The position numbers were made by a program, and so were the translations under genes. The notes below the pieces were generated by a model that saw only the letters and a program-made list of their open reading frames with translations, did no database searches and was not told where the DNA came from. Source: Candidatus Curtissbacteria bacterium RIFOXYA1_FULL_41_14 (GTDB lineage: Bacteria; Patescibacteriota; Microgenomatia; Curtissbacterales; GWA2-41-24). Taken from it: a DNA stretch of 39,846 bases. Where the stretch lies: contig MFCA01000001.1 of the NCBI GenBank assembly GCA_001775095.1, positions 1 through 39,846 of the forward strand, in the 5' to 3' direction. The number at the start of each line of letters is the position of its first letter. The stretch's first letter is position 1. Below are positions 28,541 through 36,162 of the stretch, piece by piece.

Positions 28541-30274
28541 ATGGACAGAGACAGTTTGAACTGGAAAGTGGCTGGTTACGCTGGTGAAGGGATAATGACT
28601 ACCGGACTCCTGTTTTCTAAAACCGCGAGCCGTCACGGCTGGTATATTTTCGACTATCCTGAATATCCATCGTTAATTCGAGGAGGTCATAATACTTACC
28701 AGGTTCATGCCGGTAAGAATCACATCCATAGTCAAAAAATAGCCCTCAATTTGTTAGTGGCTTTAAATCGAGATGCGCTAGAATTTCACCGCGACGAGTT
28801 AGATGAAAACTCCCTAATTATTTATGACCAAGAAGACGACAACATTGACATAGAAAAATACAATCTGCCTGGAAAGTCAGCCAATTTACCAATGATTCGT
28901 TTAGCTTCTGAAGTCGGGGGAGAAAGGGTTATGGGTAATAACGTAGCTCTTGGCGCATCAATATTTGCCTTAGGGCTTGACCTTGGTATCTTAGATCAGG
29001 TTATTGCCGATGTTTTCGCTGGTAAAAAAGAAATTATTAATCTTAATCAAAAAGCCGCAAAAGCCGGATATGACTATATCCAAAAATCAGGGGTCCGACC
29101 CCTAATAGGGGTTGAACCCCTAAAGCCAACTGCTGATTTGGCACCAATGACTGGTAACGAGGCAATTGCTCTAGGTGCCCTTGCCGGCGGCCTTCAATTT
29201 TATGTCGCTTACCCAATGACGCCTTCAAGTTCAATCCTACACTTTTTGGCAGAAACAGCTCGCATGACAAAAATAGTTGTTAAGCATGCCGAAGACGAAA
29301 TATCAGCAGCCAACATGGCGCTTGGTGCTTCTTTCGCCGGAGTAAGAAGTATGGTGGCAACATCCGGTGGCGGATTTTGTTACATGGTCGAAGCATTAGG
29401 AGAATCGGGAGTTAGTGAATTACCTTTGGTGATTGTTGAATCGATGAGGCCGGGTCCGGCTCTAGGAATGCCAACTTGGACTGCCCAGAGCGACCTCAAG
29501 TTCTTAATAAACGCCAGTCATGATGAATTTCCCCGTTTTATTTTTGCTCCCGGAGACGCACAAGAGGCATTTGAACTTTCAAAAAAAGCTCTTGTACTTG
29601 CTGAAACGTATCAAGTGCCTGTCATTTTACTTTCTGACAAATATCTTTCAGAAAGCCGATATAGTCTAAAACTCCCTGAGACTGTCTTTAAAAATAATCG
29701 ATTTGGATTTGAAAATAACCCGAAGCCCGATACCAATAGTTTTTATCCCAGATATCGGCTAACCGAAACTGGTGTAAGCGAAAGGTCAGTCCCGGGGCAA
29801 TCTGGCGGGATTCACATTACAACAAGTTACGAACACGATGAATATGGTTTCACAGCCGAAGATACAAATGCCAGAAAATCTCAAGTTGAAAAGCGTTTCA
29901 AAAAAATTGAGTCCATGAAACAGGAAATACCATCCCAGTTCTGGGAAGAAGAGCCTCAAGCTAAACTAACTTTTATTTCCTTCGGATCGACAAAGGGCCC
30001 AATTCGGCAAGCAAGAGAGGAGTTGAAAAGGCAAAGAGTAGCAACTAACATGCTTAATCTTTCCTGGCTCTGGCCGTTTCCGAAAGACCAGGTCAAAAAG
30101 TCAGTCGAAAGTTCAAAGAGTGCTGTTGTTGTCGAAGGTAATTATCAAGGACAATTAGCGTCACTTATTACTCAAGAAACGGGAATTGTTGTCAAAAACA
30201 GACTTAATCGCTATGATGGACGTCCGTTCTACCCTGAGGAAATTGTCAATTATGTTAAAAACCTATCCATTTAA
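28541..30274 (+). CDS. 2-oxoacid:ferredoxin oxidoreductase, fused gamma-alpha subunit
   Basis: 577 residues. The N-terminal ~190 are the gamma (CoA-contact) domain ('VAGYAGEGIMTTGLLFSKTA', 'YPSLIRGGHNTYQVH'). From ~200 comes the alpha pyrimidine-binding domain ('GNEAIALGALAGGLQFYVAYPMTPSSSI', 'KHAEDEISAANMALGASFAG'), ending in domain II ('FISFGSTKGPIRQA'). The gamma-alpha order is that of KorA/OforA. The enzyme decarboxylates a 2-oxoacid to acyl-CoA and reduces ferredoxin. Substrate (pyruvate or 2-oxoglutarate) cannot be decided from motifs. Confidence 0.9.
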   Translation: MDRDSLNWKVAGYAGEGIMTTGLLFSKTASRHGWYIFDYPEYPSLIRGGHNTYQVHAGKNHIHSQKIALNLLVALNRDALEFHRDELDENSLIIYDQEDDNIDIEKYNLPGKSANLPMIRLASEVGGERVMGNNVALGASIFALGLDLGILDQVIADVFAGKKEIINLNQKAAKAGYDYIQKSGVRPLIGVEPLKPTADLAPMTGNEAIALGALAGGLQFYVAYPMTPSSSILHFLAETARMTKIVVKHAEDEISAANMALGASFAGVRSMVATSGGGFCYMVEALGESGVSELPLVIVESMRPGPALGMPTWTAQSDLKFLINASHDEFPRFIFAPGDAQEAFELSKKALVLAETYQVPVILLSDKYLSESRYSLKLPETVFKNNRFGFENNPKPDTNSFYPRYRLTETGVSERSVPGQSGGIHITTSYEHDEYGFTAEDTNARKSQVEKRFKKIESMKQEIPSQFWEEEPQAKLTFISFGSTKGPIRQAREELKRQRVATNMLNLSWLWPFPKDQVKKSVESSKSAVVVEGNYQGQLASLITQETGIVVKNRLNRYDGRPFYPEEIVNYVKNLSI

Positions 30275-31094
30275 CCCAACCTGGTGTCCCGGTTGCGGAA
30301 ACTTTGCAATTTGGGCAAGCTTAAAACAAGGAATTGCGGATACGAAATATCCAAAGGAAAAATTTGCTCTTTTTTACGATGTCGGTTGTTCGGGAGATAT
30401 GGCTGATTTTAACCAGTACTACGGATTTCACACGCTTCACGGCCGGGCCCTACCGACAGCAGTCGGTGCCAAACTTGCCAATCACGAATTAAAAGTGATT
30501 GTCATAATCGGTGATGGCGGCTGTTACGGGGAAGGCGGGACTCACTTTTTGAATTTAATGCGGGGCAATCACGACGTTACTCTTCTAGTCCACGACAACC
30601 ACCGTTATAGCTTAACCACCGGCCAGATGAGTCCGACAACCGAAAAGGGGACTAAAACGAAATCTACCCCCGAGGGGAGTATCGAGGAAGCGTTAAATCC
30701 AATCGCCATCGCAATCAGCAATCATGCCACTTTCATTGCCCGGGAATTTGCGCCTGATATTCCACGACTGACTCAGAGAATTACCCAGGCGATAAATCAC
30801 ACCGGATTTTCTATAATAGACATCCTGCAGCCTTGTCCGATTTTCAATCCCAAGCAAAGTCACGAGTGGTACAGACAAATGTTGGTAAAGCTGGAAGATG
30901 AAAATCACAAACCAAATAGCCGTGAGGACGCTTGGAAGCAATCAGTCAGAATCGATAAACTACCGATTGGTCTTTTCTTTCAGGAAACAAAACCTGCCTA
31001 TCACGAGCAAGTCTCAGAGCTGAAAGAAGGCCCTCTAGTTAATAAATCGATAGAAACTATTGACATCGGAAATCTTATAAAGAATTTTAGATAA
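30252..31094 (+). CDS. 2-oxoacid:ferredoxin oxidoreductase, beta subunit
   Basis: About 280 residues. 'FNPTWCPGCGNFAIW' binds part of the [4Fe-4S] cluster. 'IGDGGCYGEGGTHFLNLMRGNHDVTLLVHDN' is the thiamine diphosphate GDG...N motif. 'SLTTGQMSPTT' is also conserved. It overlaps the alpha gene by 23 nt. The ATG at 30252 is chosen because the track start at 30186 lies well inside the alpha gene. No separate delta-ferredoxin gene is adjacent. Confidence 0.9.
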   Translation: MLKTYPFNPTWCPGCGNFAIWASLKQGIADTKYPKEKFALFYDVGCSGDMADFNQYYGFHTLHGRALPTAVGAKLANHELKVIVIIGDGGCYGEGGTHFLNLMRGNHDVTLLVHDNHRYSLTTGQMSPTTEKGTKTKSTPEGSIEEALNPIAIAISNHATFIAREFAPDIPRLTQRITQAINHTGFSIIDILQPCPIFNPKQSHEWYRQMLVKLEDENHKPNSREDAWKQSVRIDKLPIGLFFQETKPAYHEQVSELKEGPLVNKSIETIDIGNLIKNFR

Positions 31095-31116
31095 CCGCTC
31101 CGAAGAAAAATCTATT

Positions 31117-31605
31117 CTACTGTTTAAATAATAAAACCTTCAGTGGTTTGAGGCCCGCATAGTCATGGTGTCTCAGATCCGGTTTATATGGTGTATTATT
31201 TAGACCAATCGGTTTAGTCAGCTTTAACGCGACCTGAATTTTTTCGGTAAGCGGTAAAGTATTATCTGTAATACTTTCCCAGCCGGAACAAGTTTCAGGG
31301 TTCGAAAAGCTCACTCCTATGCTTGTACCATCAGAAATTACTTTAATCGCATTACCAACAACTAATGGTCTATTCAAAACGTGATCCCATCCTAGTGTAA
31401 TTCCATTCCAGTACATTGAAGCTGTATATTTTTTATCTGCCGTCTCCCCGACTAACATGATGTGTTGTGCCCCATGCTTCTTTAAACCTTCCACCGCCTT
31501 TTTGAGAAGTCTAAGCCCACCTTCCTTCACAATAAGTCTTCTTGCTTGGTCCGTCGGGAAAAATGGTTCCAATGATCTGAAAAAGCTTTCAATTATTACT
31601 GGCAT
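31117..31605 (-). CDS. Conserved-looking protein of unknown function
   Basis: 162 residues, soluble, no signal peptide. Predicted helical N-terminal third ('GGLRLLKKAVEGLKKHGAQHIMLVG') and a beta-rich remainder. I recognise no family. It faces korB convergently with a 22-nt gap and lies at the edge of the repeat-punctuated accessory stretch. Confidence 0.55.
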   Translation of the reverse strand: MPVIIESFFRSLEPFFPTDQARRLIVKEGGLRLLKKAVEGLKKHGAQHIMLVGETADKKYTASMYWNGITLGWDHVLNRPLVVGNAIKVISDGTSIGVSFSNPETCSGWESITDNTLPLTEKIQVALKLTKPIGLNNTPYKPDLRHHDYAGLKPLKVLLFKQ

Positions 31606-31678
31606 AATTGTCAGGTTACCAATGGGCAGTCAAAAATCAACATCAGGCAGTTTACTGTCCGAAAATTGCAGATAGTTT

Positions 31679-31706
31679 ACTATCCGGAACTTTAGTGAAG
31701 GATAGT
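31679..31706. repeat. Hairpin of the GKARC-TTTA-GYGMA family (member 3)
   Basis: ACTATCC (31679-31685), loop GGAACTTTAGTGAA, GGATAGT (31700-31706). Stem bases differ from members 1 and 2 but remain paired. Confidence 0.65.
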
Positions 31707-31743
31707 GCCGCTACGTAGACGTTGTTAGAACTTTTTGGGTTCA
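31705..31743 (-). repeat. GAACCCAAAAAGTTCT repeat, copy 1
   Basis: On the minus strand it reads GAACCCAAAAAGTTCTAAC, then a CGTCTAC...CGGCAC tail, aligning over ~39 nt with the copy at 34698. It also encodes the last residues (VEPKKF) and stop of the HAD-like gene. Confidence 0.65.
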
Positions 31744-32822
31744 ACAAGCCTTGCAACTGCCGACAAGTTTGTAACTTCCATGTCAACTTCTCTTATATCT
31801 GCAGATACTTTTTCCGAAGACCTTTTAGAACCCTGCCGTTGGGCATGGAGTGGAGTTACTCTGTCAATTCCGCGGACACTTTCTACTTGTCTTGGACTAT
31901 CATCTACATACACAAATGGAACCTCTGGAATTTCTTTAACTAGTTTCTCAATGATGGGGTTCTTCCTGCCTCTCGTATAAAGCAGTATTTCGTCAGGGAT
32001 TCGTCTCCCTTTTGCAGAGACTGCCTCAATTCCTCTTAGTACTTTTTCTAGCTGAAATCCCGCTTCTCCGAAAGTTGCAACAATAAATCTAACGTTTTCG
32101 GATAAATCAAAATGATCAATCTCGTCAGCTGGTATATTTGATCCTGTCATTGTTCGCATATAAATAGACCATACTTCTTCATCTACACCGCTAGGTTTCT
32201 CATTAAAGCGGACACTTGTAGATTGATTGGCAAGTTCGACAAAATATTTCTTCGGAGAACCGTTTTTGGTTTTTTCTTTGACGCCGATCTGGTCTTGTAG
32301 CTTTGGCAGAACAGTTTCGATCAAATAAGTACGAGCAAGACTTTCATCTTCTTGACTACCAGTCAAAGCATTTAAGAAATCAGGTGTTTTTGATTTCTGA
32401 ATAGACTTGACCAGTATGGAAGTTGCAACAAGTTCCAGTAATGGCGAATAGTGTTCTGGGTGTGTTCCGTTGACCGGGAGCACTCTTGCAGCTGCGTTTA
32501 AGGTTTTACAGGCGTTTAAAAATTTCTCACGAAGAGTTGGATTAACGTTAGGAATCAAGGATAAATATGATTTGTAGAGCCTAGGTTTTCTTTCTGTATA
32601 GGGCTCCAAAGTATCATCCCAGTCAAAAATCGCGCAAGATTCCACCTTACCAGGTGGCTTAAAAATAATTCTCCACGCTCGGGATATATCTCCCTCGTGT
32701 TCGCCAGTTATGCCTTTTATTTCTGGCAACTTTCCTTGATTAAGTTTCTCGAAAGCAGGAAGGTAAGTCCTTATAATCTCCGCTTCATTCTTAAATTGCG
32801 GCTCAGCTTCCTGGCTCTCCAT
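31725..32822 (-). CDS. Large HAD-like protein, unknown
   Basis: About 365 residues. 'CAIFDWDDTLEPY' is HAD motif I, 'EILLYTRGRK' fits motif II, and 'PFVYVDDSPRQV' is motif IV. The ~150-residue region between I and II is helical and may be a cap. Function unknown. The start is ATG 32822: on the minus strand a TATAAT box ends 6 nt before it, while the track start (32840) lies upstream of that box. Its C terminus is encoded by the short repeat that also follows other genes to the right. Confidence 0.65.
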   Translation of the reverse strand: MESQEAEPQFKNEAEIIRTYLPAFEKLNQGKLPEIKGITGEHEGDISRAWRIIFKPPGKVESCAIFDWDDTLEPYTERKPRLYKSYLSLIPNVNPTLREKFLNACKTLNAAARVLPVNGTHPEHYSPLLELVATSILVKSIQKSKTPDFLNALTGSQEDESLARTYLIETVLPKLQDQIGVKEKTKNGSPKKYFVELANQSTSVRFNEKPSGVDEEVWSIYMRTMTGSNIPADEIDHFDLSENVRFIVATFGEAGFQLEKVLRGIEAVSAKGRRIPDEILLYTRGRKNPIIEKLVKEIPEVPFVYVDDSPRQVESVRGIDRVTPLHAQRQGSKRSSEKVSADIREVDMEVTNLSAVARLVEPKKF

Positions 32823-32848
32823 AACTGAATTATAAGTCATTTAAATAG

Positions 32849-32861
32849 AAAAAGTTCTAAC
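32849..32861 (+). repeat. Partial GAACCCAAAAAGTTCT repeat
   Basis: AAAAAGTTCTAAC, the right part of the repeat, upstream of the HAD-like gene. It is oriented opposite to copy 1. Confidence 0.4.
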
Positions 32862-32929
32862 TCTTCAATTAATTCAGAGTCATGACCTCCGACTTTGGGT
32901 AGTCAAAAACTGAGGCTAAAATTGGTCTG

Positions 32930-33002
32930 TGCCGGGAGTCGGAGTCGAACCGACATAGCCCGTTTTTCAGACGGGTGCGTTGACCACCTCTGCCATCCCG
33001 GC
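32930..33002 (-). tRNA. tRNA-Phe (GAA)
   Basis: Acceptor GCCGGGA/TCCCGGC, anticodon stem CCCGT/ACGGG around CTGAAAA (anticodon GAA), T-arm GTCGG/CCGAC with loop TTCGACT, short variable loop CTAT, discriminator A. CCA is not encoded. The D-arm (GGCAGAGGTGGTCAACGC) is long with a weak stem, more like class II tRNAs. Confidence 0.9.
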
Positions 33003-33123
33003 TCAATGCGGCCTCCCAAATTATACAATTTTACCCAATCACAATCTAGGACTGCGCTAATCACTTGAGTCTTTTGGAAAAAGCGCTAACATCATCATTC
33101 TACGTATCGGTACTGACCCATAG

Positions 33124-33654
33124 TTGAATATGAGTAGGGCTGGGATTACAATTCTCCTTATGAACGAAAATCAGCCGACACCGTTCGAACACGTAGACAC
33201 CCCGGATGAATTGCAATATTGGCAATTTGTTGCGGGTGATTATAGCAGACACCTAACTCTTTATTCTGCAAGACCTCCCTTTATCGGATCCAGTGGTATT
33301 CACCCCGATGCCAACTTTGAAGAACTGAGAAAATGGCTTAATGATGAAGCAAAATACAGGAAAGAAATAGCAAATTCGCCTGTTCATGAACTGCGGAGCT
33401 GTGAATTAAGTTTTAAAAAAATCATTGATTATTACTTAGAAAGAAACAAAGCCGCAGAAAGACCAACAATCGCTATGGACGTTGGAGCAATGGCGGCAAC
33501 TTCATGGATTAGGTTAGGGTGTGCTTTTCGGGAACAAATCGAGAGAGGGCAACTTTTGCTAATTGCTACAAATCGTACCTATTCTCCATACGATCAAGGA
33601 CTTGATATTCCTAAAATGCCTGATGAATTGAAAGAATTTGTTAGAGAAAACTAA
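33124..33654 (+). CDS. Possible methyltransferase-like protein, N-terminal part
   Basis: 176 residues. 'IAMDVGAMAATSWIRLGCAF' followed by 'RGQLLLIATN' has the beta-alpha-beta rhythm of a Rossmann-like fold, but no firm SAM motif is visible. The TAA that ends it is followed in the same frame by 28 open codons and then the next ORF, so this is probably the first half of a ~314-residue protein split by one stop. Start is TTG 33124 or ATG 33130. Confidence 0.55.
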   Translation: MNMSRAGITILLMNENQPTPFEHVDTPDELQYWQFVAGDYSRHLTLYSARPPFIGSSGIHPDANFEELRKWLNDEAKYRKEIANSPVHELRSCELSFKKIIDYYLERNKAAERPTIAMDVGAMAATSWIRLGCAFREQIERGQLLLIATNRTYSPYDQGLDIPKMPDELKEFVREN

Positions 33655-33738
33655 GATCTAGTCCATTTTCTGGTAGCCGATGCAGATTCTTTCCCTTCCC
33701 TTGCTGTTACATTACCTGCTGGTGAATCGCTAAGAGTT

Positions 33739-34065
33739 ATGGGGAATATAGATTTTGCCCATGAATCTGAGTCTCTTAGTAAATATTCTCCAGATCCAGA
33801 AAGAGATATACGGATTCTGGGAAGAATGATTTCCAAAAATGGGATTTATCTTTCTCACGGTGGTTTCCCGTACTCTGATCACTTGCCCGAAGATGTATGG
33901 CTTGATAATCCTCGCTTTGTAGCTGTTCGGAATGCTCACAGAAAACTAGTAAATGATTTAGAATTTACGTTAGTGACAGAAGTTGAGGAGGGTGTAAAAA
34001 GAGGGGCAGATTTGATTTATGCAGTTTTCAAAAAGCCTTGTGCGCCACCTATTGCGTTCGATTGA
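33739..34065 (+). CDS. Possible methyltransferase-like protein, C-terminal part
   Basis: 108 residues from ATG 33739; the open frame extends back to 33655, directly after the upstream stop. 'GMISKNGIYLSHGGFPY'-type text (actual: RMISKNGIYLSHGGFPYS) would fit a late strand and loop of a Rossmann-like enzyme. If the two parts are one decayed gene, this piece may not be expressed. Its TGA stop is the first three bases of the GAACCCAAAAAGTTCT repeat. Confidence 0.5.
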   Translation: MGNIDFAHESESLSKYSPDPERDIRILGRMISKNGIYLSHGGFPYSDHLPEDVWLDNPRFVAVRNAHRKLVNDLEFTLVTEVEEGVKRGADLIYAVFKKPCAPPIAFD

Positions 34066-34079
34066 ACCCAAAAAGTTCT
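34063..34079 (+). repeat. GAACCCAAAAAGTTCT repeat, copy 2 (short)
   Basis: TGAACCCAAAAAGTTCT, overlapping the stop of the preceding ORF and followed by the PQ-loop gene. Confidence 0.65.
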
Positions 34080-34098
34080 CCTATTGTATACTTCAGGT

Positions 34099-34680
34099 GT
34101 GATTGAGATAAAGACAATCATTGCTGTCACAGCAGTAGGACTATCGATTATTGGTTACGCACCCTATATCCGTGACACGCTAAAGGGGAAAACAACACCA
34201 CATGTATATACGTGGTTAGTATGGGGTTTAAACGCTTCAATCGTCTTTGCACTTCAAGTGAGCGCGGGTGCAGGGGTTGGCTCATGGATTACATTAACAG
34301 TTGCGATACTTAACTTTATTGTGATCTTGCTTGGGATGAGAATAGGCAAAAAAGATATCACGAAATCAGACAAAATTTTTCTTCTTCTATCCTTTGTTGC
34401 TATATTTTTGTGGCTAATTATAAAGCAGCCCGTATTATCCGTTATCCTAGTTGTCACAATAGGTATGCTAGGTTTTGCTCCTACAATTAGAAAATCATGG
34501 AATAAACCACATTCTGAAACACTATTCTTATATGGACTCAACACGTTCAGGCATACACTGGGCTTATTTGCCCTTCAGCAGTACAGCATAGTCACATGGT
34601 TGTATCCAGCTACTTGGGTTGTCCTGAATGGATTATTTAGTCTGATGCTGATAGTTAGGCGAAAGCAACTGCAGAAGTAA
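34099..34680 (+). CDS. PQ-loop-like membrane protein
   Basis: About 193 residues, six to seven helices in two repeats. 'IGYAPYIRDTLKGKTTPHVYTWLVWGL' and 'LGFAPTIRKSWNKPHSETLFLYGLN' match each other and resemble the PQ-loop of SemiSWEET/MtN3-type carriers, with Pro at the bend. Substrate unknown. I start at GTG 34099 because TATACT (34087-34092) ends 6 nt before it. The track's TTG at 34084 would lie upstream of that box. Confidence 0.7.
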   Translation: MIEIKTIIAVTAVGLSIIGYAPYIRDTLKGKTTPHVYTWLVWGLNASIVFALQVSAGAGVGSWITLTVAILNFIVILLGMRIGKKDITKSDKIFLLLSFVAIFLWLIIKQPVLSVILVVTIGMLGFAPTIRKSWNKPHSETLFLYGLNTFRHTLGLFALQQYSIVTWLYPATWVVLNGLFSLMLIVRRKQLQK

Positions 34681-34697
34681 GAATGTTATTTTGATTT

Positions 34698-34738
34698 TGA
34701 ACCCAAAAAGTTCTAACGCCGTCTACAGTTCGGCACAA
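34698..34738 (+). repeat. GAACCCAAAAAGTTCT repeat, copy 3 (long)
   Basis: TGAACCCAAAAAGTTCTAAC plus CGTCTACAGTTCGGCACAAA. It lies between the PQ-loop gene and the proB promoter. Confidence 0.7.
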
Positions 34739-34752
34739 AACTAGACCTATAG

Positions 34753-34781
34753 TTGATATTCGGACTTCAATTTTGTATAAT
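34753..34781 (+). promoter_or_regulatory. proB promoter
   Basis: TTGATA (34753-34758), 17 nt, TATAAT (34776-34781), 8 nt before the ATG. Confidence 0.75.
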
Positions 34782-34789
34782 CCTCTTCT

Positions 34790-35596
34790 ATGTCTAATGC
34801 TGGTATAGAAAGAGAGTCAGAGCGTGTCGAGCAAGAACATTTTGCTACTCGGATAATTGTAGTAAAGATTGGCAGCAGCACAATCACTGAAGGTGCTACA
34901 AAAGAAAACCCGCTTAATATCCAACTCATAGAAAATATTGCTAGACAATGCAGTCACCTTTATCAAAACGGTGTCAATGTAGTAATTGTAAGTTCAGGAG
35001 CTGTGGCATGTGGACACAATCTATTGTCATCAGCTGAAGAACAAAATACACCGGACAGACAAGTAGAGGCAGTCTTTGGACAACCCACTTTAATTGGTAC
35101 TTGGGTTGGAGCTTTTAGAAAATTTGGGGTCGTTGCTGGACAAGCACTTATTACAGAAAACGACCTAGAAGAGGCAAGAAAAGTTTTGCAAAGATCATTA
35201 AAAAGCGGCGTAGTTATTGTAAATGCGAATGATGCCGTTAGCACAACAGAAATGGAGGCGTTCTTACGTTTAGCGGATAATGATAGAATGGCAGCCGAAG
35301 TTGCAGATGCCGTAGAAGCAGACACTATTTTAATACTGACTGATGTAGACGGTGTTCTTGACGAAAAAAGGCAGTTAATCGAAGACGGTTTATTGATAGA
35401 TAGCAACACAAAATTTTTTAAAGGTTCTGGTGTGGGAACTGGAGGAATGGAGTCAAAAGTTGAAGTATTAGACAATTCCGCTAAAAAGGGAATAAGAGGA
35501 ATTATTGCGAGCGCTAAGCGTGGAGATATAGTCTTAGAAATTGCAAGAGGAAAAACTCAAGGTTGCACTGTTTTTAAACCAAAACAGGATTCCTGA
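34790..35596 (+). CDS. proB: Glutamate 5-kinase-like amino-acid kinase
   Basis: 268 residues of the amino-acid kinase fold. 'IIVVKIGSSTIT' is the phosphate-binding start, 'VIVSSGAVACG' the second Gly loop, 'VIVNANDAVS' the substrate loop, 'RLADNDRMAAEVADAV' the FGDNDxLSA-type motif, 'LILTDVDGVLD' and 'GVGTGGMESKVEV' the nucleotide side. It lacks the PUA domain of longer ProB. The reaction would be ATP-dependent phosphorylation of glutamate for proline synthesis. No proA is adjacent, so another acidic substrate is possible. Confidence 0.82.
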   Translation: MSNAGIERESERVEQEHFATRIIVVKIGSSTITEGATKENPLNIQLIENIARQCSHLYQNGVNVVIVSSGAVACGHNLLSSAEEQNTPDRQVEAVFGQPTLIGTWVGAFRKFGVVAGQALITENDLEEARKVLQRSLKSGVVIVNANDAVSTTEMEAFLRLADNDRMAAEVADAVEADTILILTDVDGVLDEKRQLIEDGLLIDSNTKFFKGSGVGTGGMESKVEVLDNSAKKGIRGIIASAKRGDIVLEIARGKTQGCTVFKPKQDS

Positions 35597-35700
35597 ACCC
35601 AAAAAGTTCTCCTTCGACTTCGCTCAGGACAAGTAGCTGTTCGATTCTCAATCAGTCTACCCTTCGACTTTGCTCAGGGTTAATAACAGTTCGGCACAAA
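35594..35700 (+). repeat. GAACCCAAAAAGTTCT repeat, copy 4, with REP-like inserts
   Basis: TGAACCCAAAAAGTTCT, GTCTAC and ACAGTTCGGCACAAA appear in the same order as in copy 3, but are separated by two CCTTCGACT(T)-CGCTCAGG-type elements. It overlaps the proB stop. Confidence 0.65.
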
Positions 35701-35744
35701 GTTCACTAAATTCTAGGTATTGTTTAACCTTGATTTTCGGCTTC

Positions 35745-35773
35745 TTGACACATGATTTCAATAAAACCATAAT
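35745..35773 (+). promoter_or_regulatory. Promoter of the coiled-coil gene
   Basis: TTGACA (35745-35750), 17 nt, CATAAT (35768-35773), 7 nt before the ATG. Confidence 0.65.
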
Positions 35774-35780
35774 GTAATCC

Positions 35781-36137
35781 ATGGCCGATTTAACCCTGAA
35801 GAAAATTGGAGATCTTCTTGGTAAAAAACTTAAACCAATTAGTGCCAAGCTTGATAGCCACGATGGTCAGTTTAAGTCAATTCATGCTAAATTGGACGAA
35901 CATGATAACCAGTTCAAGTCAATCCGTACCAAACTAGATAGCCATGACGGTCAGTTCAAGTCAATCCGTACCAAGCTTGATGAACACTCGGAGAAACTTG
36001 ATTCTCTTACATTAGACATGATTATGGTTCAAAAGAAAACCGATTTACTTCCCGATCTTCACAGTCTAATCAAAGACACAAAGGTAAAGGTCGATGAATT
36101 GGAGGAAAGAGTAGAGAGACTTGAGACTGCAGCCTGA
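35781..36137 (+). CDS. Coiled-coil protein with 14-residue repeats
   Basis: 118 residues. Four 14-residue units of the form KLDxHDxQFKSIxx (two heptads each) are followed by a Leu-zipper-like tail ('LHSLIKDTKVKVDELEERVERLETAA'). No signal peptide. It most likely forms a rod-like oligomer. The repeat makes length variation easy. No function assigned. Confidence 0.72.
   Translation: MADLTLKKIGDLLGKKLKPISAKLDSHDGQFKSIHAKLDEHDNQFKSIRTKLDSHDGQFKSIRTKLDEHSEKLDSLTLDMIMVQKKTDLLPDLHSLIKDTKVKVDELEERVERLETAA
35847..36014 (+). repeat. 42-nt in-frame coding repeats
   Basis: Four 42-nt units, each 14 codons, with units 1 and 3 and units 2 and 4 most alike (SHDGQ versus EH). Confidence 0.7.
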
Positions 36138-36162
36138 AGTCTTTTTAAGGATATGGCTAGGT

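Noticed and set aside
33652-33654. Stop-codon recoding as in SR1/Gracilibacteria
   Set aside because: That code reassigns TGA. Here TGA ends complete domains in mazF, coaD-fusion, proB and murT, and the odd stop is TAA.
34963-35475. 170-residue minus-strand ORF opposite proB
   Set aside because: Ser/Thr-rich antisense shadow of a gene with full kinase motifs.
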